Shown piece after piece: positions 11,195-22,960 of a stretch of 64,000 nucleotides of DNA. This DNA comes from Cubamyces lactineus (lineage: Eukaryota; Basidiomycota; Agaricomycetes; Polyporales; Polyporaceae), in assembly GCA_022376465.1 (NCBI GenBank), contig JACDTU010000006.1, forward strand, positions 868,001-932,000, given 5' to 3'. Every line of letters begins with the position of its first letter. Positions within the stretch are counted from its first letter, which is position 1. Position numbers and translations under genes: made by a program. Under the pieces are notes generated by a model. That model was not told the origin of the DNA, made no database searches, and saw only the letters and a program-made list of their open reading frames with translations.

Positions 11195-12823
11195 CTATTC
11201 TGCTGCCCCCGCACCCACTGGCACCGAAATCACGGCCTGCAAATCTTCACTATTCACCACTGGCGTGGTAGCTACGGGACTGTCATTGACAGTGAAGCTG
11301 CTGACCTGATTCTCCGTAGTGCGCTGAAGGGTCGTGAGTGCGTCGTTGCTATAGACTAGCCGGGCGAGGGTGCCTGAGCGTATCGGGAACATCTTAATGT
11401 CGTTGTCGAGGGTGTGCGTTAAGAACCTACGGACATCGGATTAGCAGAGGGGCAAGTTTGTAATCATGAGCACCTATACGTACAAGGATTCGTGCCTCTT
11501 CTGGGCCAGGACATCTGTCGGGTGGTCCTTTCTTGCGTTCTCCCGCATGTCTTTTAAACATTGATCTATGTACCGCCAGTAATCCCCGCGTCTGCCCGAG
11601 GGCGTCTTATTGTAGAGTATGGTGCATTGCCGCTGTTGCGATGAGATGATCAGATCTTAGACGTAACGGCAACTGAGAGACGCGCAGCTTTGACTTACCA
11701 AAAAGGCGAAACGTCCCCAATGCTCGATCTTCGCCCGCATGTCATACATGAGGAGGGAGGTGGTGAGCTCGTATATATCTTGTTTATTCTTGATGCCGGC
11801 GTCGAGCTGTAATTGCACTGCGGGTCAGGACACCGGCACAGTATGATTCAGGGGACATGGGCATACCTTTGCTCTCATTCCGGATCGCTGGTTAGCAAGC
11901 TCGATGCCGATGGCGGTTTTGACAAGACTCCAATCTGCCGGGTCTGACTTCTGAGATTCCGGAATGCCGAGAAGTGCCTCGGCGTTGTCTTCTAAGTATG
12001 CCTATCACAGGATGTTGTCGTAGCCATCATGTGAGGATTGATCCACGCGGGTATGTGTGAATTCTGCTGACTTACCGTAAATTGTCCGTTGAGCCCATCC
12101 ACGTAAGCAGGGATGCGAGGGGCAAGGAGTGCTGCGGCCACAGAGTGACGGAGGCGTGTCTAATAGAAAGTAGTATCAGTGTTAGTGCAAGTTCACCGAC
12201 ATGGCTGCAGTACTGACGCCGAAGTCCGGGTGCCGCACAAACACACGGATAAAACGATGGAGAAAGTCGTTTTCGGTGCGGATCTGATGTATCTTGAGGT
12301 CAATCAGCATCATGACGGGCGACAACTGAGGCTATTCGTGAGCATCAGAATGATTGAGAAGCCGTTCTGATTCGCACCTCGGAGAACGCGAGCACCTCCG
12401 TCACCTGCGCTCCTGATAGCCCATACTTCCGGCTCTGAGTACGGGCGAACTCTTGATATATCTCGCGTGTATGCGTATTGCCACTGGGTTCTAAAGCATC
12501 CGCGCGCTGGCCTGTCATAACGGCGGAGAAAGGCATAGGTCAGTCTTTTCCGGAGAACCCATCATCCCACACGGGCGCTGATGTCGCATGTATATACCTA
12601 TCATCGCTGTGAGGCCCTGAGGCGTTACATCGCCGTTGAGATCTATTTCTTGATGATTTTGAAGCCTCATTGATTGTGGTGTGGAGAGGAAGACGTCTTG
12701 TCCCGTGACAGAATCGGACGTCGGGGGCCATCCAGGAGATGTCGAGGACACCAGCGCAGCTGATGGGACATGACCTTGTGAGGAATTGAAGGAGGAGATG
12801 AGGTCGCTGAAGCTGGAGGCCAT
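11195..12823 (-). CDS. hypothetical companion gene of the transposase-like gene
   Basis: Start ATG is 12821-12823 and the stop is at 11195-11197. At least six exons join in frame. A Ser/Pro-rich N-terminus (MASSFSDLISSFNSSQ) is followed by a conserved-looking block (YGLSGAQVTEVLAFSE). Later come a helix-rich stretch (LIDLKIHQIRTENDFLHRF), VKTAIGIELANQRSGMRAK, a block near LTTSLLMYDMRAKIEHWGR with FLRQCTILYNK, and a low-complexity tail rich in Val, Ser and Thr. Intron 1 (GTATATAC...ATGACAG) keeps the frame, supporting a real gene of roughly 400 residues. I do not recognise a named domain. It begins only 156 bp downstream of the stop of the large transposase-like gene, on the same strand, which suggests an accessory gene. 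It could equally be an unrelated host gene. Confidence 0.55.
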
Positions 12824-12979
12824 GAGAACACAAGCTCGTTGACGTGGATGTGGTGAGATTTTTTTAATAGCTTCCATCGAACAGCTTGCAAACATTATAT
12901 TTTGAATCTCAGCTATTGAGCACTATAAACCGCACTTAGAGCCATCCACAAATCATTACAACTGTCATTGATGCGATCA

Positions 12980-15900
12980 TTACATGAACGAGCCTCGGAA
13001 TAGAGCCTCTCGCGCCGCCGAGCTCTCAGGGTCTGCCCGTGCAGGCCTCTTGCGTTTGCGAGGAGGTGCGGGACTTATCGTACTAGGAGCAGTGCCCATA
13101 TTACTGATAGTGACTGCCCTTCTGGAGGATGATGACTCGGACCTCCTTCCCTCGCGCGGCTCATCCCCATTCATGGCGGGGGCTGGTGGCACCCACGGTG
13201 CTGCTGATCTGGTCGCTCTCGCACCCTTCTTCTGTCGCGGCCCACGAGGTGCAGAAATAGATGAATCTGGATGTCCAATAGATGAGCAAGCGTGGCAGCT
13301 GGGTACGGGCATATGAGATCCTCACCTGGAGTGTCAACATGAGACACCTCCGAAGGCTCGCCCTCGCCAACGACATGCCAGACGTTCTCATGAAGCGTGG
13401 CCCCTTCGTGCTCGCGAGGCACGGTCCCTTCGTGGGCGTGAGGCGCAGTTCCGTCGTTGTCGCGAGGCACAGTCCCTTCGTGCTCGCGAGGCACGGTCCC
13501 TTCGTGCTCGCGAGGTGCGGTTCCGTCGTTGTGGCGAGCGGCCCCTTCGTGCTCGCGAGGTGCGGTTCCGTCGTTGTGGCGAGCGGCCCCTTCGTGCTCG
13601 CGAGGCGCGGTCCCATAGTCGTCACGAGGTGCAGTCCCATGGTCCTCGCGAGGCGCATTGCCGTCGTCCTCGCGAGGCGCATTGCCGTCGTCCTCACCAG
13701 GTGCGGTGCCTCCAAACTCATCCCCAGTAGTTCCTACGCTTTCAGTCGAGATTCCCAAAAAATCTGCGTGAGACGAATTGGCCACGCTGTTGCGTAGGGC
13801 CAACTCAGCGTTCCTGCGTACCTGAGCCTCCCGCGCGAGTTTCTTCTGTAGTTTTGTGTCACGTAATGATTGCGCGGCACGAAGGTGAAGTCGGCTCCGA
13901 TCTTCAAAGAATGGGTTCTGTTTTAAGAGACGGGGTGGGAGAGTGTTTCGAAGGTGGCGCTGGTTATGGAGGGATGTGACATTGATGACAAAGAACGTGG
14001 ATGCGGTGTGCTTCACAACTTGGCGAGTGCGGATACTCTGCTCGCGTTCTTGTCGGATGTGCTCTGTGCCCGAGGAGGTACAGCGCCCGGTGATGCAGTC
14101 ATGCTGCACATTGATTACGCAAATAATGTCCTATAAAGCAGCTTGTTAGCACGATGGTTCATCTGCGTACCGGACACAATTGCTCACCTCGGGCCGTACT
14201 GCACGTAAGGAGCCAGTGCGGTTGATTACAGGCATCTTGAGGTCCGAGTGTGTTTCGGGCGACAAAATGGAGTCGCGCACAATCACCCACGATGGTGACG
14301 TTGATGGCGATGTCGACAATAATACTTCTACAATTGACGCGAATGAATTCTGCAGCAAAAAATTGTGAGTAACTAAGCGGGGTGGTATGACCTCATACGT
14401 ACCAGAGCGGAGGGGCCCATAGCATCAGATCGGACGATGACTTCCGCGCCGACGGGTGCGCTGTCGCCATTGAGAGCGATGACTGAGCCAGCTGGGTGCC
14501 ATCGACCAGGAAGGGAGGGAATTGACGGTTGGAGGCGAGCGGACTCCGTCTGTGCCCACGAGATGACTGGGTGTTGCGGAGGAGGGCGGCCGCGCACCCG
14601 TGGTGGGAGAGGGAGGAGCGTCATGTCGCCTGGTATCGGTGACTTTTCGGGCAAAACGCCGATGAGACGTGCATCAATCGGGTTGTTCGCAATGTGCTGG
14701 AGAACCGCCGAACTGGCGCGCACCCAATCCCCGGACGTCTTGTCCTGCCAATATCCACCTGTGACCATATGCCGACAGCGTTCCTGGTTGGCGAACGTCC
14801 GAGCAATGTCACGACTCGGGGCCTGACGGTTGCTGTGAATTGAGCAGAGTCGAAAGATGTGATTGAAGGACTCGTATCGCTCGGTTGAGAAGAGCAGAGC
14901 GGGGCCAAAGCGTTCTACGTGGTCAGGTAAGTGAGCGAGGATGTGGAACTTATTCTTCTCGGTTAGAAGTCCTGGACTGAGCGACGCCGCGAAGTCAATG
15001 GTCTCCTCAATGACCTCGCGGAGCTCTTTCTAAGGTGATGTTAGCGCATGCGACCAGTGCACTTCGCGTCGTAAGTACGTACTGCAAATGCCTTGATGTC
15101 CGTGATCTTCGTCTCCCAGATGAGCACCGTAAGGCGCCCAATTGCCAACCACGCATTCTGCATGACCTCATCGACCAGGCCGCACACTGCAAATGCCATT
15201 ATCTGGCTGATGGTCTTGAAGTGCTTCCCAATCAGAGAGCCGCGGTACCGGCACATGTAATCTGCCATGATGTTGGGAACCTTCAAGCCGATGCGTGATA
15301 GCGAATTGAGGCGCGCTTGGAAGTCCGCAAACCGTCCCTTTTTCTCTAGTATCCATACGGTCTGAGCCCAGAAATACTTGACCACCCCCAGAAGGTGTGT
15401 ATGAAGGGCCTCGACAGGAGTGTCAAGGTGCACGTTGAGCCCTAATCGGGATGCGTGAGTTACGGTAGGACCTGAGAGGGAACACGAACACACCGTCCAT
15501 GTCGAGCAATGGATTGCACATGGGCTTCCCTGTGTTTTTCATAAGTTCGTCATAGAGTTGCTTGTTGACAAGCTCGGGGTTCAGAGCCTTGCGTGTGGGT
15601 GTCGCGCGCCGCAGAATCTTACCCTTTGCAATGAGTAGGTTCAGAAGGGGCGTTGCGAAGGAGTCCTTCACTCCACTCGCAGAGATCGCGGCTTTGAGCG
15701 GTTTCTCTGCAGCCGCGTGCGTGGCCATGACCAGCTGCGAGGTGATAGCCTCACGCGTTTCGGAGACACTGCGCGCGCGCCCAGGCTATTCAAAGACAAA
15801 GGACAGAGGTTAGAACTAATGAGTACAGCATAACAGGAAACCTCACAGTCATCAGCGAAGTAAAGCCTTCGTCGGACGCCTTGTACTTCTGGTCGCCGCC

Positions 15901-18028
15901 ACAGTGGCACATGCGACAGAAATGATTGCCCTTGAGGCCGATGTGGCTGCACATCTCTGCTTGCATGGGGTTGTCGCCGGGGAGGAAAAGGATCCATGGC
16001 CGGATAAGGATGTGTCGCTTTTTGACAGAATCCCAGACCTTGAATGGTGTCGTCGAGCCCTTCCTGTCTCGTAAATCGCGGTCAGAATATAATTGTCAAC
16101 CAGGGAGTTAGACATACCTCACAGCCTCGCATATGGCACGGATGATCTCCATCGGCGATGCATGCGGCGAGGTTGCGATGAAATGGACGTTCGCGCTCTT
16201 CTCCAAGTCAGCGCGCGGGAGTGTTGCGTTGGACATGTAGGCAGAATAGTGGACATTCCACTGCTTGCTGGTATTACCTGAGACATCGTCCACGAAGACA
16301 ATGATGGGCGGACATTCGATCTCCAAACCGCCGGCGAGCTGCCGATCAGGATGTGGCATGTTTTGAGCAAAGTGCTGGCTCGGGGCTACAACCAGTGAAC
16401 AGATCAGTACACAATCGTTAGTACGCAGGACGACGAACGTACGTGCAAATATGCACGGAAGGTCGCTTAGGCACGCCTGGACCTCCGGCCACGGGCGGTG
16501 AAAGGTTGAGCACGGCTGGACGCTCGGCTCCTCGGCAACGAGTAATCCATGCTATAACACATGTACAAGAGAACTTCAGTAAGGTGACCAGGGAAAGGAG
16601 AGATCGAGGCGGACCCACCTCAGTTTCTACAGCGCGGCGGCCTTTTGCCCACAGCGCGCCTCTGAACTCGAAGAAACGTGTGGGGACAAACCACAGGTTG
16701 TCCGTGCAAAGGACAAGCTCATTGACGAAGTAGTCCTTCCCATTGATCCGTGTCATGGGAGTCAGCACAGAGTCCGGCGCGTCCACTAGCCACTTCGAAG
16801 CTTGCCAGACCTCCTCGATGCCGGTCTCCGAGAACTCCGGATAGAGGCGCATTTTCGTACGTGCCTCAGGGTGGGAGTAGTCCTGTGGGAAGGCGTCGTC
16901 AATGGTTTAGAGACACTCAAGCAATACTTGATAGAGCTTACGTGGGCGAGAGCTTGATAGATCGAGTTCATGTAGAAGATGTTGCCGGATGATGCCTCGA
17001 CCTTCTCAGTGGGGTCTCCCACCGCATGGAGCGCACTCGTCTGGAAGTTCTCCAATCCATACAGTGATGGAACATCCTTGGCCCCCATGTCCCTACCCCA
17101 TGCTAAGATCGCCTCCTTCTGGGAGCGGGAGAAACGTATCATGGGCGAGCTGAATAAGATGTCAGTCTTCATTACCTACATAAGAAACAGCATTGATATG
17201 AGACGCGTGCGGCAAATGAGGAGCGGAGGACCATACATACACCTCGGTTGGGGTACGGAAATATATCCGACTTCGTAGACGGGCCTCCGAAATGGCTCTC
17301 TGACAGATCTTGGGCTGTCATGGCTGGATGGTCTGCAGCAACGGCAATGTTAGTTATCAAGAACCTGAAACGATCTTGCGGACTCACCATTCTCTTGGTC
17401 ATCCCACGGGTCCCCGAGCGATGTTGGGAGCGGCCGCTCATCGTCCTCAGGAAATACGGCTGTCTCCAAGAGGCCCGCGCCGCTAAGAACGTCCTCGAGA
17501 GTCACATCCGAGACCCCGTGCGGTACCGGGAGGTCATGACTGGAGAAATCAATGTCGCCAGCGAGAACGTCCTGTAACTCGAAGGGGAGGGAGGCGGCTG
17601 CAGACGAAAGATGCTCTGAACGATGCTGATGGAGTGGCTGAGCATCGAATGTATGTTCATTCGAGGACGGCACTGAGAACCAAGGGATGGACTCTTGAGG
17701 GAGAGGGAGCTCTTCGTCGGGAACGTCTTCAACGTACGATCGCAAGCCGTGTCTGCGGGTGGGTCTCACGCTGTCCTGGTTCCCACTGTTGGCGCCGCGC
17801 AGCACCTGTGCTATTGTTTCCTTGTGCGTCACCTGCTTCTCATGCGCTCGCAGGTTACCAAGTCGGGTCCAGGCAGCGCCTCCTCGCAGACAGTACCTGC
17901 ACCGCCCGAGACGCCCATCAATGTCGAAGTCTGTGTGTATGACAATAAACGTTGTCCGCCTGTGAGTGTACACCAATGTGATATCAAGAACGAGAGATAA
18001 TACCTTGTGGCCGCTCGAGATCAGGCAT
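12980..18028 (-). CDS. C2H2-finger transposase-like protein (Agaricomycete multicopy family)
   Basis: Start ATG is 18026-18028. Exon 1 is only 25 nt and joins across an intron to a C2H2 finger (CRYCLRGG...NLRAHEKQVTH). Next come an acidic linker and FSRSQKEAILAWGRDMGAKDVPS (about 17.1 kb). IEEVWQASKWLVD follows, then IIVFVDDVSGNTSKQWN and NVHFIATSPHASPMEI (about 16.2-16.3 kb). A zinc-knuckle-like CSHIGLKGNHFCRMCHCGG is at about 15.9 kb and TPVEALHTHLLGVVKYFW at about 15.4 kb. ERYESFNHIFRLCSIHSNRQ (about 14.85 kb) and a DIICVINVQHDC block (about 14.1 kb) complete the core. The C-terminus has an eight-residue repeat tract and a basic end (RKRKRPAR), TAA at 12980-12982. These blocks match a family that is highly expanded in Agaricomycetes and resembles Tnp2/CACTA-type transposases. 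No frameshift was seen. I cannot name the superfamily with certainty. Confidence 0.72.
13400..13711 (-). repeat. in-frame 24-bp minisatellite in the transposase-like gene
   Basis: About 13 tandem units of 24 bp encode an eight-residue motif, consensus G-T-A/V-P-R-E-H/D-E/D. Two units are shortened to 21 bp (GAARHND), so every unit keeps the reading frame. The tract lies just before the last intron. Near-identical adjacent units suggest ongoing slippage or unequal exchange under selection for an open frame. Confidence 0.85.
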
Positions 18029-18208
18029 GAGCGCAGAATGAGCAAAAATGAAAATATCAGATGTGCTGCCACCGCGCAGCCATGCGCGCTGATCGCCATC
18101 ACGCAGACATGTTTTGATGTTACCGCTCACTGTTATGTCACGAAGGGAGCATGGAGGGCAAAAGGACCATTGAAAGATATCTGTACGGAATACTCGATGA
18201 TTTATACA

Positions 18209-18858
18209 CTATGAATGCCGCCGTCTTTTTGACGCAGTCAGTTGTCCTCTATTCGAACTCCCCTCTCCTTCGTCGCTACTACTTTCCACCACTACAACCT
18301 TGCGGCGTACCTGGCCTACGCGGATAGAACGCGTAGAGCTGCTAGAAGTCGGAAAGTATCAGTTAACTGAGCATAGATCCGCCGACCAGACGTTGTACTT
18401 ACCTTGTGGACGGCGGGTTGAGGGTGCTACAATCACTCCTCGGCAGCCCAAGCTTTTTGACTGTGACCGAGCCGGGCGCGTACCGTTGTCCATCTTCGCG
18501 CGGTGCCAGTCGGGCAGCAAGTTCAGGGGAGGAGGGTGCAGAGGATGGCAGCGCGGGGCGATACACATGGCGGTACGACATTTCGACCTGAGATTGCTCA
18601 GAAGGGTCGAGGAAATCCTCGTCTTCATCGAGCGCAGCCCGGGCGGCCTCCAGCTTGCCGGCGATAGTCCTATAGGCAGCTTCCAGGCGAGCCAGCTGCA
18701 GGCGAAGATGGGCATTCTCGCTTCGCAATTCGCTGCAGCATATCAGTGCTATCGTTATATGCACAGGTATTAAGATAGTAACACTAGGGCAAAGTCAGAC
18801 ACTCACGAGAGGGTCGCCCAAACATGGTGAACTCGGTTTGAACAGATGCGTCAACCAT
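18209..18858 (-). CDS. small coiled-coil protein with basic tail, function unknown
   Basis: Start ATG is 18856-18858 (MVDASVQTEFTMFG). After an intron the protein has a heptad-like segment (ELRSENAHLRLQLARLEAAY) typical of a short coiled coil. An acidic hinge (LDEDEDFLDPSEQSQVEM) and a Pro/Ser-rich part follow. A perfect donor (AAG/GTAAGT near 18400) leads to a last exon encoding VVVVESSSDEGEGSSNRG and a basic end (SKRRRHS), with the stop at 18209-18211. Length is about 180 residues. The coiled coil and basic tail suggest an oligomeric nuclear or DNA-associated protein, which is inference. It lies 180 bp upstream of the transposase-like gene on the same strand and may belong to the same element. 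Confidence 0.55.
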
Positions 18859-19607
18859 GGTCACCGGTCCTGTAGCGTGTCAGAGTATAAGGTTGTGGTA
18901 ACCAAATGGGCACATACCATTCGAGCATGGGCTGCTGTATCCAATGGCATCAATCCATTGGGTGTCCGACGTTTGCGAATCCAGAGCTCCCCCAGGCGCG
19001 AAGAGCGCACTTGGTGGAAATGAGAATGGGTCGACCTATCACTGCCATGGCTCCACGTACCTGGTACGACGCGTCCCAGAATGCGATGAACGCGAATGGC
19101 GGCGCTGTACGTGGTCCACCATGGTCTCCTGAGCCTGAGACGGTTCGTAATCGCTTGAAGCATGCATGTCAGGAGTTGACGTCGATGAGAGGACAGAGGC
19201 ACACGACGCAGCGCCAAACGAAAGGTTTCAGCGAAGCGTCCGACATGGTCACGAGATTGCTAAGATGGACTCAGTAAATGCGTCCTTGTCGCCAGGATAT
19301 GATTTGCAGACGGACGTGGTACCAGACGAGAGTATATGGAGAAGATATGGAGACCGAGCGATATCGATATGAGAGCTGTGGTTAATGGCATATCCCCAGG
19401 GGATAAGGTTTCATTATCGTAATTGGAGAGCGCTGATATCTATATGCGGATGATTTCCGGCCGGTCGGGGCGGAGTACCGCTAGCATACTGGGCGTCGCC
19501 CGGTGGTGTAGGTATTGTCCGTGAATATGGAGGTGTGAGAGTCATCAAAGGGGGTAGGGCGTGCGTGTCGGGGAGATGCGTCGCAACATAACGAGCCTAG
19601 TTTGTTT
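18859..19607. other. intergenic, nothing recognised
   Basis: About 750 bp between the coiled-coil gene's 5' side and the 3' end of the secreted-protein gene. Overlapping open frames on both strands show no domain. The right end of the mobile element, if present, may lie here. Confidence 0.4.
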
Positions 19608-20342
19608 AGTAGATCAGCTGGACCTTGACGGGGTAGCACGAGTCGTAGTCGTAGCCACGGTTGGGCGCGGCCTTGTACCAAACGACGTTCTCAAAGGTAG
19701 ACTGGCAGAGCGAGAACGAGTCGGTGTCGCCGTTCACCGCGAGGAAGGGGTGGCCGGTGCCGTGACCAGCGGGGTCGGTGTCAGCCTGTGAAAGCGGTGT
19801 TGCTGATCAATCAAAGCTCCACATGTGCGTAGGACGTATGAAACTCACCACAGCGCAGTAGATCTGAGCGCCCTTGGAAGGCTCGGCAGAGTTACGGGCG
19901 ACAAACTCCAGGGAGTTGCCGGCATCGACGGTCGTCGCCTGGGCGGGGGTGGTACCCTCTCCGTTCGGGATGAGCGTGCCGTTCACGAGGGAGATGGACG
20001 TGTAGGTGTTGGCGTACGGCCACGACGCCTCAGTCTAAGAAAGAAAAACATGGGTGGCGTCAATGAGCCGGCATGCTGACTGGCACACGTTTGTACACGT
20101 ACAATGAAGTGCCAGAACTCTGCACCGTCGATCGCACCGGCGGTGCCGAGGACGAGGGGTGCACCGGTGCTGTTCGCGTTCGGGCCAGTGGCGTTGTACG
20201 CAGCGAGCGTGAAGCTCGGGACCTCGTCGAACGCTCCCGCGCCAAGACCATTGCACCAAGGGCCAGGTTCGGCGCGCTTCGCGGGCATCGCCATGGTGGA
20301 GGTGGCGGTGAGGGCGACGGCGAGGGCAGTGAACGCGAACAT
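19608..20342 (-). CDS. small secreted protein, function unknown
   Basis: Start ATG is 20340-20342 and the TAA stop is 19608-19610. The first 18 residues (MFAFTALAVALTATSTMA) form a clear signal peptide, followed by a possible Kex2-like site (AKR). The mature part starts PWCNGLGAGAFDEVPSFTL, has several NxS/T sites (NATGPN, NSTG, NGT) and at least four cysteines. It ends in YDYDSCYPVKVQLIY. Two introns (about 20034-20108 and 19788-19850) join in frame. Length is about 200 residues. It resembles basidiomycete secreted proteins with a beta-sandwich look, but I cannot name a family. A TATA-type element lies about 110 bp upstream. Confidence 0.8.
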
Positions 20343-20449
20343 GTTGAACGACACGGGAAGAGCGACGCGTGAAAGAGAAGGAAAGGCGGGGTAGTCGGAA
20401 GGCGAAGACAAAGAGGGGGTGACTTGACAGGACCCGCTCGGGCGTGAAC

Positions 20450-20457
20450 TTATATAC
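20450..20457 (-). promoter_or_regulatory. TATA box of the secreted-protein gene
   Basis: On the minus strand the sequence reads GTATATAAG, about 110 bp upstream of the start codon at 20342. Position and sequence suit a core promoter for a strongly expressed secreted-protein gene. Confidence 0.5.
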
Positions 20458-22960
20458 GCTTCAGCCACCCGGAACGTGGACTGTGGCCGTGAGCGGCATC
20501 ATCGTAACGGGCTTGGCTATGGCTGGGAGAAAGCGGTGGATCGGATGATTAATAGTTCATGCATCTCAGATTCTCACTTGCCGACGGCGTTAAGCGTCGA
20601 AGTTGAGGTCGACGTTGATTCCCGCTCGAGTCCGCTCGTCAACGCCCAGGTTCAAGTTGTTGCCGCGACAGTGCCGCCCGCAACATATATGTCTGATGGC
20701 GCCCGTTAAAGGAGGTATGCGTAGATGCGTGTTGGTGATCGTTCAGAACATGTTAGCAGGACGTATCGTTGGGCGTTGCTGATTCAACAGATTGTGTCAC
20801 TGGCCTACTATGTAGTTCTTAGCGGAGGCGCCTGGCTAGAAAGCAGTACAAACGAGTCGACCTTCGAGTCGTAGGCCGGCGGAGACCGGCCTGGAGAAAT
20901 GCGAAGTTGCGCTCAGAACAAGCGAGACTACCTCAAAGTCATGGGGCTGTGCGTTCCATCGGATCCAGGAGTTGCATTATAGTCGTATACAACGTCCTTG
21001 ACCAAGGCTGGCTCATTCTCATAGCCCCGCCACAGCACTCACCGATCACACGCTCATAACGGCATTCCAACGTCCTTCATTGTCCTTCTCGGACGATGAT
21101 GCCGATGTCATCGCACTCCTCTGAGAACGGCCTGGGACTTCGATGTGCGCGAGGCCTACAACGGTAGTGTTGCACCCGACGTCGTTCTTCGCATAGAACA
21201 CCCCTCAGTGCAAGCTGCACGAAGATCCTCAATCAAGCAGGTCGGTGGGTAAGGCGCAATATGACTCTCCTCATACTGCGGTCTGATGCGCGTAACGTCT
21301 TTGCTCCACCAAGGACACTGCAAGGCGTACAGTCTCCGTTGTGCACTGCGCGACTTGCTTTTCGTAGTTTCATCTATTCATCGCGTCCAGTTCGAAGGTG
21401 GTGATTGTGCGCCCACCGGTGATAGTCTGTCGCAGACTAATCGGTGATATCCGTCCGTCCCAGTTGAATCGGACGGAGTGAACGTCAACGCAAGGCATAC
21501 CCGGCATTGGAAGCTACAAGGTCCGATGTGAACGGCGTGCACTCAGCGGCGATAGACAAGTTGTCAAACTGCAAGCTCACCTCACGGAAGCTTCGAGCTC
21601 CTTCAGCCCTCGCAGCACGATCTCTCCGCCCAATACATTCCGCCGCTATGGGAAGGTCCCATGAAGCTATGTCTCTGGCCATAGCGGAAACGTTGGGCCA
21701 CCTGTGAAACGCCGACATGCGTGCCGCGACGCTCATGGTTTCGAGTGCCCGGATCGGATCATGAAACTCCTGGCATACAAACGTTCGAACGTGGTGTACT
21801 TCCAGCTGCGACCCGCCGGGGTACAGTCCAGGTTGTACCAGTCAGCGTGCATACGGAGGTCATCTGGGATGTCGCCAGAATGAAAGTCCCCGCACGCTTC
21901 TGATGAGAAAGAGCGCAGGTACGGTGGCGTTGGGCTGGAAGGATTATGACACCTTGACCAGCAGAGCAGTGATATCAGACTTCCAGTCTACCTTCAGGGT
22001 CTTAGAAGGAGAAGCCATGAGCCAATGTGGAAGGCGACACAGGGGTATTTTGGCATTCGTGCATTCTCGCTGCCCAAACGCGAACCGGGAGACGATATTT
22101 GCGTACGACACGCCCCAAGGTGTACAGGTCGAGGAGGTCGAGATAATTCCCAGCTTAAGAACCAAAGTAACGCGCTTAGCCTATTAGACTACGGCGCTCT
22201 CGCTGAGAAAGGAAGATGGCGTACTTACCCGGATGCAATAGAAGGACGAGCAGAAGGTGCTGCCTAGAGCATGTACGTCCACCGGCGAGGACGGTGTGAC
22301 ATGAGGCCGGGGTGCATTGTGAACGGCGAAATCGTAGACAGCTGTTCATGCGAATTGGACACCATTCAGGAGACACATGGGTATAGCCATAAAGACATAG
22401 CTTAAACGTGCGGTCGGAGCTGGTAGAGCTGATTAGTTGCACAATTACGAAGAACTTTCGATGGACCATCCACCGCTTAGCGAGTCAAATTCTAGAGGCT
22501 ATACAGCTTCCCGTGAAGTGTATCGAGTGACGTGCGGGCAACTTGAAGTAGAGTCCCTGCTGCTGCACACTAGGGCAGACCCCGACCAGACCAGGCCCAC
22601 TCGGGACGCCCGTACATAGGAGTAGACCGTGTTCATTATTGTCAAAGTCAGCCGCTAAGCACTAGAGTCCATGCTTGTTCAAAGACAAGTTCGAGTAGCT
22701 TCTGAGCGAGGTAGGAGGAAGAACCTGAGCAAGATGGATGGCGCGGACAACGCAGGTAGCACTGGGCGCTTCCGTGTTTGCTTGCGTCGGGAGAGTCACG
22801 TGCATATCGCGACGCGAAAGGGTCGCGTAAATGAGCAAGGTCGCGGCGCGTTTCTTCTGACCACATTGTCCGCGCGATTTCCATTGCTGTCTGCCTCGCT
22901 ATCTAATCTACGCACTACGGCTCTGCGGGTTGAAAGCGATAGGCCAAAGAGGACCATAAC
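20458..22960. other. long gene-poor stretch with possible decayed gene
   Basis: No intact gene was assembled. On the minus strand, pieces in different frames look protein-like, for example LDLYTLGRVVRKYRLPVRVW (near 22.1 kb), DDLRMHADWYNLDC (near 21.85 kb) and SVRFNWDGRISPISL (near 21.45 kb). Stops and frame changes without clear splice sites separate them. They recall Agaricomycete F-box or BTB-type hypothetical proteins, but this is a weak guess. Small hairpins occur near 21.43-21.48 kb. Confidence 0.3.

Larger units (their letters stand above)
11195..18858 (-). mobile_element. probable DNA-transposon-like cassette of three co-directional genes
   Basis: Three minus-strand genes (18209-18858, 12980-18028 and 11195-12823) lie with gaps of only 180 and 156 bp, while neighbouring host genes are spaced differently. 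The central gene belongs to a large Agaricomycete family with an N-terminal C2H2 finger and Tnp2-like features, which I regard as transposase-like. The genes appear intact. I could not identify terminal inverted repeats or target-site duplications by eye, so element borders are only the outer gene ends. Membership of the two smaller genes is inferred from proximity and orientation. Confidence 0.45.

Noticed and set aside
13161..13797. Long antisense open frames across the repeat tract of the transposase-like gene
   Set aside because: They arise because the 24-bp repeat is free of stops in several frames; the minus frame matching the family C-terminus is the real one.
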